A DNA stretch of 64,000 bases from Parietichytrium sp. I65-24A (GCA_012862575.1 BLSF01000009.1:558001-622000), one strand, 5' to 3'. Shown: positions 38,273 through 49,498, numbered from the stretch's first letter. Translations and numbers: made by a program. Notes: generated by a model not told the origin, from the letters alone.

Positions 38273-40808
38273 GAAACAAATGCGATTTCATTTCCCGTCC
38301 GTGGCTGCACTATCGTAAAAGAAAGAGAATCTTTCAAGCCAGCCCGATACGTAGAAAAACAGGTTTTGCGATAAACATTGTCTTTTTAAATTTTAAACAT
38401 GGTTCTTCTCAAAATCAATTCACTGAACAGACCTCGAAAGTACGTGTACACACACTACGTACACCTTAGATTGTTTCGCAGTTCTCCTCAAAAGTTCCAA
38501 AAGAACAAAATTTGGTTCTTCGAAGGTTTAGACCTTTGCACCTGTGCGAATGTTATAAGCCCACTTTCCCACACTTCTGCTCACACTCTGTCCTCGTAAG
38601 ACTATTCAGTATAATGGATAGTGATGCTGCGATGCCAGTTCTCCAAAAACAAAGTCCATCCTCGTCTTGTAAATTATCTGCGCTTCCTAACATTACGAGT
38701 AGACAGGTTCTATCAGTGCATGGACTTGCACCTTTGTGGTTTGTGCTTTGGTAGTCCGAGATTATCTACCTCGGGCGCATAGGACCAAAGGCGTAGGAAA
38801 ATATTGCAAGTTAATGTGCGAGTTCTGCTCCTGAATTCTAGCATTTATGGATATGAAAATGGGAAATAAGAACCAGCGCAGCCGTTGATAAGGAGAAGCG
38901 AATGTGTTTCGGCGTACTTTATGGGTTCCGCTCGCGACTCCGGCCAGGTTCTTCCAGCTCGAATCAATTAGGGTTATGATTATCATACCTCAGCCACTTA
39001 ACATATACACTATTGACCAGAACTGGTGCTTACTTCAAGGCAGCAAATCGCCTTAAAGTAAGGCACGATGCACGCATTGATCAACGAGAAAAGTCTAACA
39101 ATAGCTAGACGGTAAGGTGGAAATGCAAAAGCTGGGCCTGCTTACCAGAAGATATGACGTGCTAGTACCCGTGAGTACTCGGCAGTGAAGTACCGATACA
39201 GTAGTAGTAGGAATAAGTTTGCAAAAGTTGTCTGTGACTTTTTTTTCGTGACAGTCGCAGAACACGATCTATAATCTAGGATTCTTGGTTGATTTGGGAA
39301 GCCAAGTCGGTAGACCTTCTGATCTGATACTAGCACTTGGAAACCATTCGCGGCGTCTCAAAATCAAGTCGTAATTCCACTGTTGTAAATCCGTAAATCG
39401 AAAAGCTTTCTCTCTACACCTGATCTTGATGATCATCATGGAAACAAATGAAACACTCACTCGCTCACCCACCCACCCACCCACCCACCCACTCGCACAC
39501 TCTGCATTATGAGTACTAGTACCGTGACCACGCATGTTCCACGCACTCCCCATGTTGTAAATTATGGAAAATTGGTGGCAACTTTCTCCGCTGCACCGGA
39601 GCACACTGCTCGACCGAAGATTTGACAACGTTGAACGAAAAGCTGACAGTGAATTCTGAATTCTGAATTCTGGCAATTCTACAAAAGAGCTTGAATGCTA
39701 TACCGCCACCGACTCTCTGCGCCGAATACCGGAAAGAGTTGACGAGCGTCTCGCACAAGAAGGGCAATTTCAAACACTTGTCAATCGGCGAGCAAACGAT
39801 CAAACGGAAAGAAGTCTGACTTGTGAAAGAGTAGACATCTTTCACGATTCTCGCTAATGTGCGAACTTTCAGCGCAACTCAGAACTGGAAGGCTCAGAGT
39901 CTCCGATGCGAGAGTGCATGAGAGTGCAAGGGCATGCATGCGTTGTCGTTGGTTCCCAAGGCATGCGTTGAGAGAATAGATCACTTACAAGTAAAGTCTG
40001 CTCATGAGTTCTGCAAATAAAAGATGAAGCAATGTGCGTTTGTTTGTCATATTTTGAAAGAAAGAAGCCTTTTCCGTCCTTCGCGCATTCGCACATGGAT
40101 GGAAGAAAAGTGGTGAACTTTCAAGACAACTCTTACCGGTGCCCGCTAAGTGCGGATAGCGCTTGGTGCACTCTTTCTGTTCTGGATTTCCTGAAAGTTG
40201 CATTGAACTTCAGCTGAGAGTAACTAACGGCTCCTTAGCCATAGCCCGTTACCGGTAACAGGTAATGTATTATCCGTTCTTGTAGTTACCGCTATAGGTC
40301 TGAGAGAGAGTAAAAAAGTGAGAGAAGGAAGGGAGGAGAGACTTGTCCTAGCTAGCCAAACTCTTACCATCGTCAGCCGTTAATGCACTAACACTTGCTA
40401 TTATTCGCCGTAGCACTACTGTCCTCTGCACACTACTTCCTAGCACACTCTAAGCCTTCTATAACCGCTCTTACTACCCGCCGTCGGATGAACCCATAGA
40501 ACCCACCCACACTTTCCTTACCTGCCTTCCCTAGCCACATGCTAACCTCGCTTCGCACTCCTTCCTTCCCTCCCTACCCATCCTTACCCCTCCCTACCCT
40601 AAACCCTAATCTTCCGCTTTATCCGAGTGTGCTAGCTCCGGTGGGTACTATGAGTGCTTATCAGCTTGCTATGGGGGGGTAGAGAAAGCGGTGGGAGTGG
40701 CTAGGCGGAGGGGAAGGATCCAAAGAATCCAAAGCAAAGAGAGCGGCAGACCGTGAATGCCAGAGTGGAAAGGAGCAGCAGGAGAGAAAACATTGTCCAG
40801 CAGCCAAG
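38273..40808. other. 2.5-kb spacer without supported gene
   Basis: The longest gene-free stretch in the window. It holds a (CCCA)n run at 39466-39492, a palindromic GTTACCGGTAAC near 40248-40259, several GTAC words (39160-39210, 39513-39525) and a telomere-like CCCTAAACCCTAA at 40597-40609. All open frames are short. The last ~150 bases may be the 5' leader of the ADF gene. Confidence 0.5.
39466..39492 (+). repeat. (CCCA)n microsatellite
   Basis: About six copies of a 4-bp C-rich unit. Confidence 0.9.
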
Positions 40809-41568
40809 ATGGTGAGTTGCCAGCGCATGAGCGAAACGTTGTGGAACGTCGCAAAATGTCGCCAAGATGGGGAGGGCGGGCCGTGGAGATGTGAAGATGT
40901 AGAGATGTGGAGATGGACAAGGGACGGAGAAGTGGAGTGCCGGAGTGAGGGGAAACGTTGACGGTCTGAAGGGTCGCAGGATAATGCGAAAAATGCATGC
41001 GTTGATCGGGACATGCCTTGCTTGCGAGGGTGGCGATGGTGCTGTGCGAGATGGGTGTGATGTAGGGTACTAACAATGGGTCTGTGATGATTGTTGTTCG
41101 CTGGAAACGGGGATTGCCTGGTGGATTGGTGCACAGAGCGGAATCACTTGCGATGATAACTGCGTGTCGGAGTTCAACAGATTCAAGCTGCAGAACTCGC
41201 AGAAGGGAGAGAAGCGCCGCTACTTGATCTTCCGCATCATTGATGAGCGCATCAAGCTCGTTGAGGAGGCACCAACCACTGCTACCTGGTCCGACTTCGT
41301 CGAGTCCCTCAGCAGCAACGAGAAGGATGGTGCTTACGGAATCTTCGACTTTCACTGCGAAGGACCTGATGGCCGTCTTCTAGACAAGGTCATCTTTGTC
41401 GCTTGGTCCCCAGATACCCTCCCAGTCAAGGCTAAGATGTTGTACGGAAGCAGCCGCGAGGGATTCAAGTCCGAGCTTGGTTCTGGAATTGCCTATGTTA
41501 TCCAGGCTACTGACATATCCGATATCGAGGAGGAGACCGTTCAGGAGATGGTCGTCAAGGGACGCTGA
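40809..41568 (+). CDS. actin-depolymerizing factor / cofilin (two exons)
   Basis: A small actin-severing protein. Exon 1 contributes only the start codon (40809-40811). The intron is 40812-41136 (325 nt, GTGAGT...CACAG). Exon 2 runs 41137-41568. Joined, it gives 144 residues opening with MSGITCDDNCVSEFNRFKLQ. The ADF-homology domain is complete: KRRYLIFRIID, then YGIFDFHCEGPDGR, and the actin-binding long helix in SPDTLPVKAKMLYGSSREGFKSEL. The N-terminal Ser after Met is the usual regulatory phosphorylation site. Exon 1 consisting of the ATG alone is the same arrangement as in plant ADF and animal cofilin genes, which strengthens the splice model. It is convergent with the PILS-type carrier, 221 bp between stops. 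Confidence 0.93.
40812..41136 (+). other. intron directly after the ADF start codon
   Basis: 325 nt, GTGAGT at the donor and GCACAG at the acceptor. It is the largest intron found in the window. It contains antisense open frames that were rejected as chance. Confidence 0.85.
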
Positions 41569-41789
41569 GTATAGATGCTTGAAATTGTCACTCAAAATTG
41601 GAATTAGCTTTTGTCCACACAGTTTTTTGCATTTCCCTTCCTTTCTTTCTTTCTTTTCTGAACAAGTATAAGTATACATCCCCTGCAACAGGCTTTTCAG
41701 CCCAGGGCGCCACTTTCAGTTCTTTCCTCTTATTTTTTTGAGCTGGTTTACTCGTTGCCTTGGATTGTGTAGGTGACACTTTCAAGGTT

Positions 41790-43109
41790 TCAAATGGATC
41801 TCGCGGATATATCAAACGCGAGATACATGCAAGCTGCCATGGTGAAGATCCCAATCAGATATTGAAACAAGATGATGATCGCAAGCGCTTGTCCTGCATG
41901 AACATTGCCGGACATTTGAGCAAGAACTACCGGTCCATTGGAAGTAGGGGTGAGGACGGTGAACAACATCACCATAATCAACAAGGGATTTTGCGGCAAG
42001 GCCCCGCAAGTCTGGAGGCCGTACAGCGCCGCAAAAGAGATCAGAGGCAAGAAAACCATTCTGAATACGAGGCTCACGAGAACTGTCCTGGTACTGAGCC
42101 CCACGCTTCCGAGGTCTGGTTGCCAAATTGACCTCATCGTACTAACCTTGAGCCCCAGGCTCCCGCTTAAAACTAAGTTGAGGGCAGGCACCAGAGCTTG
42201 CGAGAAGATGGACAGTCCATTCATGACTGGACTGAAGACTGATTCTGCGGAGAAGACAAACACTTGCAATGCCGAAACCGACGCTATAGCGATTGCCAGC
42301 AGCTGAGCAAGGGTTGGCGGTCTGAGCCAAGCCCTCGCCCCTTTGTGCGCCCACTTTCCGAACTTTCGCCAGCCATTTTCATTTGCGCTCGGAATCACCA
42401 AGGGTACCGGTTCTGCACTTTGGCTCACAGGCATCCCAACATTACAAAGGGACTCGCGTCCAGGGTGGCTCTCAGCGTCGGAGGCAACTTGTGAGCTTAC
42501 GCCGGACTCGACTCCCTCTTGGCTCTGCTTGTCACCGCATCGACTCTCGGAAGTCACGAAGGAAGCGAGGTCGTGCGCAAATAGCCAGAAGACGAATGTG
42601 GAGAGCAGGTTGGACATGAACAGATATAACTCCCCAGCTTCTTTGCATTCACTCTCGGTCAGCACTGTGGCGTTGCCACCTGTGTCTGACGAGAGCCCCA
42701 GGCTCTTGTCATAGCTAATTTGCGAGCAGACCGAGTTTAAGAACACTAGTGGGATGGCAAGATTGTTCGGAAACGCAAGCCCAATCAGCAACCACGGCCT
42801 GAACCACCTTGGCGCTGCGATAACCGGCATCAAAATCGTCCCAATTGCAAAGCTCAGAGCTACGGGAACCAGTCCCACGAGCGGCAGCGTCCAAGTCTTG
42901 CTCCATATTTCCGCAGATAACGTACTCCCGAGGCGAACGAACAAGGCCACAGGAAGGAACAGCGCGTTCACTAGCTTGCTCAATGACGTGACTCCATTCT
43001 GGTCAAGCACTTTGAGCTTGACCAGCACTCCACCGACACCCAGCACTACCACGCTCGAGAGCACCGCCTTAAAAGTAATCGCCACATTCTCCAATGGCCC
43101 GGCGCTCAT
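41790..43109 (-). CDS. PILS/auxin-efflux-carrier-type membrane transporter
   Basis: A 439-residue membrane protein from the ATG at 43109 (MSAGPLENVAITFKAVL). It has about ten predicted spans in two blocks of five, separated by a long hydrophilic loop (residues ~190-270, rich in Ser/Glu). This is the standard layout of the PIN-like/PILS and AEC families. Block 1 includes FPNNLAIPLVFLNSVC, equivalent to the GN(x)LP crossover motif of these carriers. Block 2 includes LVLSGSLGLKVSTM and the PTSNGPVVLAQMSG crossover with a helix-breaking Pro. Plant PILS proteins sit in the ER membrane and move auxin. Other AEC proteins carry organic acids, so the substrate here is not known. Confidence 0.88.
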   Translation of the reverse strand: MSAGPLENVAITFKAVLSSVVVLGVGGVLVKLKVLDQNGVTSLSKLVNALFLPVALFVRLGSTLSAEIWSKTWTLPLVGLVPVALSFAIGTILMPVIAAPRWFRPWLLIGLAFPNNLAIPLVFLNSVCSQISYDKSLGLSSDTGGNATVLTESECKEAGELYLFMSNLLSTFVFWLFAHDLASFVTSESRCGDKQSQEGVESGVSSQVASDAESHPGRESLCNVGMPVSQSAEPVPLVIPSANENGWRKFGKWAHKGARAWLRPPTLAQLLAIAIASVSALQVFVFSAESVFSPVMNGLSIFSQALVPALNLVLSGSLGLKVSTMRSIWQPDLGSVGLSTRTVLVSLVFRMVFLPLISFAALYGLQTCGALPQNPLLIMVMLFTVLTPTSNGPVVLAQMSGNVHAGQALAIIILFQYLIGIFTMAACMYLAFDISARSI

Positions 43110-44265
43110 CTTCGCTTCTCCTGCTGCCACCGCCCGCAAACCCGCTTCCAAGTGTCACCCCAGGCCAATCTACCGAATTCCACGTTCCAAGCCGGGTGAC
43201 TCCAGCTCACGTGAATTCAAAACAAACCTTGTCTATTTCAAAACAACAAGTTTCACCTTCGCTCTACGCAATTCCCGTCTGCCCGCCTCTTCCTCCGAGC
43301 GCACCTTCTTCTCTCCGTATCTTTGTCTCTTCGTCTCTTCGTCTCTCGACAGCGCCGCATGGGAACCAACTTGCAGAGCTTATTTGCATTTGCAGTCATT
43401 TGCATCATTTGCAAAACAAACCAACCTCTTTTCCTCTTCCACATTTCCTAGCAGAGACTGCAGTCTTACTCGTTGCCTTACACAGGAGCCTCGCCTAGAA
43501 TACCGGTGCTTAAGATCACGCTACTCTGGCCAACCCAAGATTGAACATGCACTGGGTGCACGTCTTCCCAGTGATTTGGGTAGTTTGGCTTAACGAATTC
43601 GTTTCGTTCGTTTCGTTCCTTCCCTGGTTGCTTTGTGCTTTGGGTTGGGTTCCTGGGTTCCTGGGTTCTTAGGTTCTTAGGTTCTTGGGTTCTTGGGTTC
43701 CTGGGTGTTAACCTCGGGTCCTGTATGAAATTGATGTAGATGGTGAAGGAGAGATGAACTTGAATGATTGTGTGAGTGAGCGAGTGTAGTCCAAGTTGAA
43801 GTTGTGCACTTGTGAGTTGAGAAGGCGAGCGTTAAGTGGGCGATATATATTGAGCAGCGGCAACCGCTGTCGTAGTGTGCGCAGCGCGGGTTGGTCCAAG
43901 CGGCGATTTGGGCGTCTTGGCGCTGGCTGCGTGAAAAGATTGCTGTTGGTTGATGCTGTTGTGCAAGTTCCAGACTTGGGAGCTTGGAATACCGCACGCA
44001 AAGTGCCGCCAAGCTGGAACGCGGTTTGAGGGGATATTGGAAGTCAAACAAGAGCAGGAAGAACCTCGCGGAACAGGGCGCGGCTCCCGCGCGCGTGGGA
44101 TTGGCGGTGGGGCGAGCGGCGAAGGGACTCATTGAGCGCGGATATTAACGTAGAAGCAGCGGGTGAGTCAGAAATGCGGTGCTGCGTGAGACAGCCGGAG
44201 TTGGAGAGCCGGAGTTTTGAGTATATTGTTCTAGCTGGATATGGCACTGCGGACACTCAAGCGAG
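43110..44265. other. 1.2-kb divergent spacer with an 8-bp tandem array
   Basis: This is the shared upstream region of the PILS-type carrier and CMP-KDO synthetase genes. It carries the GGTTCYTG-type array (43646-43707). No gene is supported; the antisense frames opposite the carrier (42754-43593) are shadows. Confidence 0.5.
43646..43707 (+). repeat. GGTTCYTG tandem array
   Basis: About seven imperfect copies of an 8-bp unit (GGTTCCTG, GGTTCTTA, GGTTCTTG) in a row. Confidence 0.85.
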
Positions 44266-45167
44266 ATGGCTGTGATGTGGCTGACTGGGGTTGGTTGTAG
44301 GTGCAGGCTCTCAAGCAGAAAACTCAGCGCAATGAGCAAACGGATCGCAGTTATTCCAGCAAGATGGGGCTCCTCCAGATTTCCCGGCAAGCCGTTGGCG
44401 AAGGTGAGTTGCTTGCACCATGCAGAAAATCGAGATTACTCGGTTCTTACTTGGGAAAGTGAGTGCTGCAGATCGCAGGTAAGAGTATGATTCGACGCAC
44501 CGTAGATCAAGTAAGCAAGGTGAGAGGATTGGACGACATTGTTGTCGCAACCGACGACCAGCGAATACTTTCAGAGGTGCATGGATCGGCTGCCCGGTGC
44601 GTTATGACGCCTCCAGAGTGTCCAACCGGAACGGACAGAGTCCTTGCGGCTTGCCGGGAGCTCGGGCTCGGCGCTGATGATCTAGTGATAAATGTGCAAG
44701 GCGATGAGCCATTCATCAACCCATGCCACATTGAGCTTTTGCTGCAGGACATGCAATTCACTAGGCAGACACTGATGGGTACAATTGCCGTGCACGAAAG
44801 TAGCTCTGCACGACTCGAGGACCCAAATGTTGTTAAGGTTGTCCTAGACTGCCACAAAGATGCGCTCTACTTTTCCAGGCATCCCATTCCATACGAGAGG
44901 GACACCTCCACATTTTCGTTCTTGAGACACGTAGGACTGTATGGATTTCGTTTTCATTTTCTACAACGGTTTGTAGAGCTGCCGCAGAGCAAACTGGAGC
45001 TCGCCGAAAGTTTGGAGCAGCTGCGTGCCTTGGAGGCAGGCTATAAAATCCGTGTTGTAACCGTCCAACCTCCCGTTTATTCTGGGATTGACACCGTCGA
45101 TCAACTCCATGAGGCCGAGCTGCTATTGCGGCATTTGGAGCTTAATTCGCATTCAAACAGGTCTTAG
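44266..45167 (+). CDS. kdsB: CMP-KDO synthetase (3-deoxy-manno-octulosonate cytidylyltransferase), two exons
   Basis: It activates the sugar acid KDO with CTP for cell-wall or glycan synthesis. Exon 1 is 44266-44403, the intron 44404-44471 (68 nt, GTGAGT...GCAG), exon 2 44472-45167; 277 residues in all. The join restores [21 protein letters not shown], the KdsB nucleotide-binding region after IPARWGSSR. Other diagnostic motifs are [53 protein letters not shown] and [10 protein letters not shown] second in-frame ATG at 44332 gives a 255-residue form close to bacterial length. I used the upstream one because its 22 residues are basic and Arg-rich, and plant enzymes carry a mitochondrial N-terminal extension. 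It is convergent with the GDP-mannose-type transporter. Confidence 0.93.
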
Positions 45168-45396
45168 CGCGCTCCAAACGGGAACAAGCAAGAAACAACG
45201 AAAAGTATTTTTATCTTTGTATTTGGAAAAAGCAGAACAAAACAGAGGCAAAGCCAATGTTAGCAGATGATGAAGAGCAAAACCTTGTATTCTAGTGCAT
45301 ACTTCCAGCAGACGACTGGAAGCGCAACTGGAGCGACTGCACAGAATTGGAAAGAGAACGAGTGCGCGAGATGGGAACGGAAATCCGTGCAACCAA

Positions 45397-46575
45397 CTAG
45401 ACCTTTGAATACATATGTGCAGAGCTCGGCCGACGAGTCCGTGGCTTGGAATGGTTAGGCTTGGAATGCAAGCTCTTGGTGTACGCATAGACAACACCGG
45501 CCAGAAGAGACAAGCCTATGAAGATCATAGTCTTGGTGGTAAGCACGGTGTGGAAGAGCAGGGCTCCGATTATGCTCACGGGGATCTTGTTCAAGCTGCC
45601 CACCATCGAGTATGTAGTTGGCGAGGTTTCTCGAACGCAAACGAACGAAGCCAGTGAAATCGAAAAGCCCACCGCCCCACTCATGAACACCACTACCAAG
45701 AAGTGCATATTGAGGAAATCCTGTGCTTTACTAGAGAACATCACCTGTTTAAAGTCCTGTAGAGTGAGAAAGTCCAACACGAACACCAAAGGAAGCGAGA
45801 GAAGACTGTTGTAGTAAACCTTTCCAAAATTGGACAGATTCGTAGTTTTCATAGCCCTAGGCATGTACAGCACGTACGCAGCTGAAACCACGCAGTTTGC
45901 ACAGGCCCATGCGATCCCCACCCTGTCCAGAGTAATGTCATTGACGGCAGCCAACCCAGCGGCAATGATCATGAGGGCGAGGCACGCCACAATTCCGCGG
46001 GACACTGTCTGCCCATAAAGCATGTAGTCCCCAAAAGCTACGATACCATTCGATGTGTTCTTGAAAATAGTGATCATCGGAACAGATAGATACCTCAGAC
46101 TGTAGAGGCCTGTCAGCAGCATGAGCACAAAGAAAAAGTTGAGAGGAAGCCAGTTCTTCGCCTTATCCAGAGTGATTGGCTCAAATTCAATGACCTTGAA
46201 AGAGCGGAGCACCAAAAGAAATACCACGCTAATGGACGACTGGAGGAATGTCAGCAAAAACTGAAAAGGATATTCCATCGAACTGATGATGTACTTGTTC
46301 AGCAGCACCATGCTGATGGAGGTGAGTGCATAAGACGCAATGGACACCACTGCTTTTGTAGAAACGTATGTTCTTCCAGCGCCGCATTGCGGTGTAATAC
46401 TCTCCCAAGTACCGAACAGCCCGAGCCCGGCCCGATGCGAGGCCATGTCATGTCGGTCCGAGACATCGCTGTGAACACTTTCCGATTCGTCGCTGCTGTC
46501 TGCTTCACCCACCAATTTGCGAGTCTCCGGAAAGTGCTTGTTCGCCATCAAAGAATGCGAATGCATGGAATGCAT
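45397..46575 (-). CDS. nucleotide-sugar transporter of the GDP-mannose (VRG4/GONST) type
   Basis: A 392-residue Golgi-type antiporter of the TPT/NST (drug/metabolite transporter) superfamily. The ATG at 46575 is the first in frame; a later one gives MANKHFPETRKL. After a ~60-residue acidic cytosolic head come about ten spans. GDP-mannose transporters carry FKNLTN and GALNK motifs. Here FKNTSNGIVAFGDY and GSLNKIPVSIIGALLF occupy the same places, so GDP-mannose or a related GDP-sugar is the likely substrate, exchanged for GMP. The SPTTYSMVGSLNK stretch is typical for the GONST/VRG4 group. The Ser in place of Ala in GALNK is a mild difference. A triose-phosphate-type substrate is less likely. 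Confidence 0.88.
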   Translation of the reverse strand: MHSMHSHSLMANKHFPETRKLVGEADSSDESESVHSDVSDRHDMASHRAGLGLFGTWESITPQCGAGRTYVSTKAVVSIASYALTSISMVLLNKYIISSMEYPFQFLLTFLQSSISVVFLLVLRSFKVIEFEPITLDKAKNWLPLNFFFVLMLLTGLYSLRYLSVPMITIFKNTSNGIVAFGDYMLYGQTVSRGIVACLALMIIAAGLAAVNDITLDRVGIAWACANCVVSAAYVLYMPRAMKTTNLSNFGKVYYNSLLSLPLVFVLDFLTLQDFKQVMFSSKAQDFLNMHFLVVVFMSGAVGFSISLASFVCVRETSPTTYSMVGSLNKIPVSIIGALLFHTVLTTKTMIFIGLSLLAGVVYAYTKSLHSKPNHSKPRTRRPSSAHMYSKV

Positions 46576-48832
46576 GATGCCCTTTCGCAAAAGAAGCTCC
46601 GCGCTGCTGCTGCTGCTGCTACTACCGCTTGAAGCACTATGCCCAACCGTCCACTACTCCAATTACGAAAACCTCAACTTCCAATGAAACCTCCACCAAA
46701 GCACGCGAGCAACTAATAACAGAACAAAACAAATGCGCGCTCGCTCCTCGGCGTAACTGGCTCGCCTAGCTGTCCCTCCTTCGGCGAAATTGAATTTACC
46801 GACCAACGCACCTCGTATGTATGTCCGCGCACCAGCACAAAAGGGGACTAAGAATGGCTCAGTGCAATCGCTCGTTTGTTCAGTATTAGTGTATTCGATA
46901 GGAGCCTCCAAATTGTGCACAACGTGTCGATGGAGTGGGGAGCTGCAGGACTATGAAGTGCTACGTACAACACTAGGAAACCCTGCGTGAAACTATGGCA
47001 CTCGGAGTGCGAGCTACATCCGGCACTGATGTGGTGGTGCGCTTGTTACTAATCGAGAATCTTGCAAAGGAGAGGGAACGCAGTTGGACTAATTGGACTA
47101 GTGAGAGGTATTACCAATCCGGGAGAAGGTTGAAGGAGGAGTTTCAATAGAAGTGAATAGCTAGAAAGTGCACCACTTCACACACTCGTCACACCCATTC
47201 ACGCCCAATCACCGACGTCACTCGGTGGTGCCGTTCGTATAGACCAGTTGTACCAGTTCTAACTCTCACTAAGTATTGTGATGTATTGCGTTGTATTGTG
47301 ATTAAAGTATTGTATAGCATTGATGTACTGTGTTGTGTATTGGGAGAGCGCAAAGTAAGAACAACGAATGGGTTCCGCAAGAAGCGACCTATTCTTTTAT
47401 GTAAGTGAAGCCACGAAGTGCAGCGTAAACAAACCCTATCGGAAGGTGGGGTGTCTCTCATGCCCTCGCAGGTGCCTTCTTATCTCATATACTAACTAAA
47501 ATCCGACCTCTTCTAGTCACCCCGAGTAGTATAAAACGCACCACACACTCGCCGTGATGTGCCAACATGGGTGGGATGGGAGATGATGGGAGGGGTGGAA
47601 AGGGGTGGGCACTTTCCCAACAAAGTTCTACAGTACTGTATATTTACTACCTAGAGATAAATAGTACCGTATCACTGCTGAATATATCCTCTTCCATTAG
47701 TTGAAGCGATAACTGCTCAGGATAAGTTCTGTGTGAGAGTAAGTACTTACTACCGGTAACGTCTTGAGCCTCGCACACTCAAAGAGTTGTGTACAGTACG
47801 TACTACACTACTAATATTTCATACCACCTCACTATGGGCAGAGGATACTATTAGTCAACATCACGTACTGCACTATCAGTAATGATGCTAATAACGAAAC
47901 TGGTAGTGATCATTGTTGGCTTGCTATGCGAGCTATGCAAGATTATGCAAGCGATTGGATCGCAGAGGTTTGTGATGGTTTGTGTGAGATTCTTGTTTCT
48001 AACAGTAAATTAATTAAGGTGGTGGGTGGGTGTGGGTGGATTGGGATTTGGAAAATGAAGTGATTCGATTCGTTCTGGACACGTGGGTTTCGTCAATCAG
48101 AATCCAAGAAGAATGGAAACATTGAAATACTTTGTATTAAAATCACGGAGGCAGCCCGGGGTTTCTCGCTGCTCGGGGAATGGGCGATAACACACCTCCG
48201 CAAGTCCGGCAGGAGTCGGAATCATGATGGACACTTTACAAGCTGCTAGTCCCATGTTTCCGTTGGGGATCACCGAGTTGAACTTCAACTTCGACTTTCA
48301 GACTTCAGGAACACTTCAACTTCGAGGTTAAACGAATTGCCCCAACTCCTTTAAGCTTTGAGCCTTCGACAACCAGCCGAGTTGGGAGATAGAACAAGCA
48401 GCCACTTTACCTTCTTTCCGAGTGCGCCGGCGGTGGGAATGTCAACTTACTTACAGCAGTGCATTGCAGTGACAAGTGAATTGCATTACATTGCATTGCA
48501 TTCGTTGATGATCGACTCGGTTAGGAATTGGTCTCGGCTGTAGCCTGACTCATTGTCGTGGAAGGCTTCCGAGATAGGAATGGGCTCGCTTGCGTGCGGA
48601 GACTCTCTGTGGATGGGCTGTGGACCTTGCATCACTCAGGACCAAAGAGATTTCATTTCATCCCTTCGCCAAGTGAAGTGAACGGCACTAGGTCCTGTCC
48701 TGCGATGTGAGCGCCGAATCCGAGCTTGGTCAGGGACAAAGTCTTCAGGAGTTGTTCTACGTTTGTAAACGTTGCATTGCAGGCGGCGCATCTCTCGCGC
48801 CTGCTCTGCAGCGTCGAGGTTGCCGCAGAGAG
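46576..48832. other. 2.3-kb spacer without supported gene
   Basis: Contains a (GCT)n run near 46600-46621, several GTAC/TACCGGTA words (47640-47815), GTGGGTGG words near 48020 and a GCATT repeat near 48480-48500. Open frames are under 120 codons and show no homology. The frame upstream of the next gene is open from a GTG at 48707 but lacks an ATG before 48833. Confidence 0.5.
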
Positions 48833-49498
48833 ATGAGTGAGCCGCGGAGAGCCAAAAAGAAAAAGAAGAGAAGACAAGGCAAGGCTGAAGCCACGCTTGA
48901 CATCCTCGACTTTGGCGCGTTCGAGAACGATGCTGAAGAGGAGACACAGCCTATCGAGGCGCAAAGCCGCCCAAACTCCGCTCAAAAGACTTTGAAGGGA
49001 AAGCATTCAGGTGAGGGCGAGGATGTTCAGCCAGTGAAAGACTCCAAAGCTGCTGTCAGCGCTTGGTTGGCGGAGAAGGCGAAGAAGGCCAGGGCGGAGA
49101 AGGCCGCGCTCCGGGAGAGTGCCGCGCAAAGGTCCATCGAAGACCGTCGAGCCCAAGAAGCTAAGCTGGAAGAAAAGACACTGGCCAAGGTTGCAGTCTT
49201 GAAAAAGGGAAAGGACCATCTAGCGGAGCAATTGGAGCAACAGCGCGAGCGCCGAAGAGTCGAGCGCCAAAACGCACTCGCGATATCCATGAAGGCCCTT
49301 GAGTTGCAAAAACAGCGGGCCGAGGATGAATCGAAAAGAGTTGCAGCTCTCCGAAAGTGGAGATCAGCTCGCAGAAGAGAAGAGCGGCACTTTCTTGACG
49401 GAGTTTCAACAAGCGACGAATACCCTGCCCTGACGCCCGAGTCTGACCCACTTCTCTTTGCGGGTGACGACCTTATCAAAAAGATGATTGGAATCTAA
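48833..49498 (+). CDS. charged coiled-coil protein (hypothetical)
   Basis: A 221-residue protein starting at MSEPRRAKKKKKRRQGK, the first ATG in the frame. A lysine/arginine block near the N-terminus could act as a nuclear or nucleolar signal. Residues ~75-190 are one long, highly charged helix of the KAKKARAEKAALRE type, with two tryptophans bracketing it (AWLAEKAKK and ALRKWRSARR). The end LLFAGDDLIKKMIGI looks like a short conserved tail. Charged Trp-bracketed helices occur in CCDC34-like and related cytoskeletal proteins, but I cannot assign a family. If an upstream exon exists, a candidate acceptor lies at about 48781 (TTGCATTGCAG). Confidence 0.6.
   Translation: MSEPRRAKKKKKRRQGKAEATLDILDFGAFENDAEEETQPIEAQSRPNSAQKTLKGKHSGEGEDVQPVKDSKAAVSAWLAEKAKKARAEKAALRESAAQRSIEDRRAQEAKLEEKTLAKVAVLKKGKDHLAEQLEQQRERRRVERQNALAISMKALELQKQRAEDESKRVAALRKWRSARRREERHFLDGVSTSDEYPALTPESDPLLFAGDDLIKKMIGI

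Noticed and set aside
40669-41355. 228-codon antisense frame over the ADF gene
   Set aside because: Lies across the ADF intron and exon 2; composition (Ser/His/Pro) looks random.
42754-43593. 279-codon plus-strand frame opposite the PILS-type carrier
   Set aside because: Antisense to a clear transporter gene and without any domain.
43646-43707. Possible CRISPR-like array
   Set aside because: Short tandem units without spacers, and the window is eukaryotic.
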